Shown here piece after piece: positions 4,909 through 5,910 of a stretch of DNA of 5,910 nucleotides. The position numbers and the translations under genes were made by a program. Every line of letters begins with the position of its first letter. Positions within the stretch are counted from its first letter, which is position 1. The stretch is from an uncultured bacterium (lineage in GTDB: Bacteria > Planctomycetota > Planctomycetia > Pirellulales > UBA1268), in NCBI GenBank assembly GCA_937959175.1, contig CALGAS010000246.1, forward strand, positions 1 through 5,910. Direction: 5' to 3'. Under the pieces are notes generated by a model that saw only the letters and a program-made list of their open reading frames with translations, ran no database searches and was not told where the DNA came from.

Positions 4909-5910
4909 TCAGCGGGCCAACTCCCGCTCCAGGAAGGTCCAGGCCAGGGCATCCATGAAGGCCCGCTGCTTGTTGTCGGCCGCGCCGCCGTGGCCCCCTT
5001 CGATGTTCTCGTAGGAGAGCACCTGCTTGCCACACTCCAGCAGCCGGGCCGCCATCTTGCGGGCGTGGGCGGGATGGACGCGGTCGTCGCGGGTCGAGGT
5101 GGTCAGCAACAGCGGCGGATAGTCGCGGGCCGGGTCGATCATGTGGTAGGGCGAGAAGGCCTTGATGAAGGCCCACTCCTCGGGGAGATCGGGATTGCCG
5201 TATTCGCCCATCCAGCTCGCCCCGGCCAGCAGCGTGTTGAACCGCCGCATGTCCAACAGCGGCACCTGGCAGACGACTGCGGCAAACAGCTCGGGCCGCC
5301 GGGCGTACATGTTGCCGACCAGGAGGCCGCCATTGCTGCCCCCCTTGATGCCCAGCCGCTCGGGCGAGGTGACCTGGCGGGCGATCAGGTCTTCGGCGAC
5401 CGCCGCGAAGTCTTCGTAGGCCCGGGGCCGCTTTTCCTTGAGCGCCGCCTGATGCCAGGCCGGGCCGAACTCGCCGCCGCCGCGGATGTTGGCGATCACA
5501 TGCACGTGGCCCCGCTCGAGCCAGGCGGCGCCGGTCACCGCCGCGTAGCTCGGCACGAGCGGAATCTCAAACCCGCCGTAGCCATAGAGGAGCGTCGGGG
5601 TGGAGCCGTCGGCCGGGAGGTCGGCCGGGCCGATCTGGAAGTAGGGGATTCGAGTGCCGTCGGCGCTGGTCGCCTCGTGCTGCGTGACGGCGAGCCCCTC
5701 GGCCTCGAAGAAGGCGGGCGACCGCTTGAGGACCGCCGGGTCGGCCCCGCTGCCGTCGGGCCGGAGCGTGCCCATCAGGAAGGTCGTCGGCTCCAGCGGC
5801 GTGGCGGTGGTCAGGAAGTAATCGTCGCTCTCGAGATCGTCCACCGCCGAGACGCTCGCCGTGGCGACCGCCGGCACTCCCGGCAGCGGCTCTCGCTGCC
5901 AGCTTCCGTC
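4909..5910 (-). CDS. S9 family prolyl oligopeptidase, C-terminal part, runs off right edge
   Basis: The frame is open from base 5910 to the TGA at 4909-4911, giving the last 333 residues of a serine peptidase usually around 680-720 residues long. It should cleave short peptides, typically after proline. Numbering from the first visible residue: the opening part (GSWQREPLPG, about 2-11, to about 80) is the end of the beta-propeller; the alpha/beta-hydrolase catalytic domain follows with LLYGYGGFE (107-115), IRGGGEFGPAWH (142-153), the nucleophile elbow GGSNGG (190-195, Ser192), the acid loop TRDDRVHP (273-280, Asp275 or 276), and the catalytic His in EGGHGG (304-309, His307). All three triad members are present, so an active enzyme is predicted. 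A GTG at 5875-5877 could be mistaken for a start but lies within conserved propeller sequence. Whether the protein is secreted cannot be told, because the N-terminus is missing. It converges with the DUF2256 gene. Confidence 0.93.
   Translation of the reverse strand, partial: DGSWQREPLPGVPAVATASVSAVDDLESDDYFLTTATPLEPTTFLMGTLRPDGSGADPAVLKRSPAFFEAEGLAVTQHEATSADGTRIPYFQIGPADLPADGSTPTLLYGYGGFEIPLVPSYAAVTGAAWLERGHVHVIANIRGGGEFGPAWHQAALKEKRPRAYEDFAAVAEDLIARQVTSPERLGIKGGSNGGLLVGNMYARRPELFAAVVCQVPLLDMRRFNTLLAGASWMGEYGNPDLPEEWAFIKAFSPYHMIDPARDYPPLLLTTSTRDDRVHPAHARKMAARLLECGKQVLSYENIEGGHGGAADNKQRAFMDALAWTFLERELAR

Overview
The window is high-GC bacterial DNA, densely coded, and most likely from a planctomycete of the Pirellulales type. 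This assignment is an inference. It rests on the DUF6807 (PmoA-like) secreted protein, the form of TrxB, the small RelE/ParE-type toxin with its short partner, and mostly weak Shine-Dalgarno signals. No rRNA, tRNA, CRISPR array, transposase or integrase was seen, and no stretch longer than 300 bases lacks a gene.

Most genes lie on the minus strand. From right to left these are: the C-terminal half of an S9 prolyl oligopeptidase (cut by the right edge), thioredoxin reductase trxB, a dolichol-phosphate-mannose-synthase-like GT2 glycosyltransferase, a 6-phosphofructokinase, and the N-terminal 251 residues of a secreted DUF6807 protein (cut by the left edge). trxB, the glycosyltransferase gene and pfk look like a former co-directional unit. 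On the plus strand, a small DUF2256 zinc-finger-like protein sits between trxB (divergent) and the peptidase (convergent). A perfect GC-rich inverted repeat lies at the convergent junction.

The most interesting part is at 1971-2750. A two-gene plus-strand cassette, resembling a type II toxin-antitoxin pair, sits between the glycosyltransferase and pfk, against the direction of both. It is flanked by an imperfect direct repeat of about 85 bp (1971-2055 and 2665-2750). The repeat is a copy of the glycosyltransferase-pfk junction itself: the last 19 bases of the glycosyltransferase gene, the short spacer, and the first codons of pfk. The right copy therefore carries a dead 19-codon pfk start, and the left copy carries the orphan tail of the glycosyltransferase. 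The ancestral junction, TAG plus about 10-11 bases and then ATG, can be read directly. The 609 bases between the repeats hold a plausible promoter, a strong ribosome binding site and two genes overlapping by 4 bases. Counted samples show lower GC in the cassette (60% over 2161-2280) than in neighbours (73% over 1921-1980, 75% over 4021-4080). This fits a recent insertion of a foreign toxin-antitoxin-like unit that split a metabolic operon and duplicated its target.

The metabolic genes otherwise have ordinary jobs: glycolysis (PFK), thiol redox (TrxB), polyprenyl-phosphate sugar transfer (GT2), and peptide hydrolysis (S9). The sequence gives no reason to link them into one pathway.
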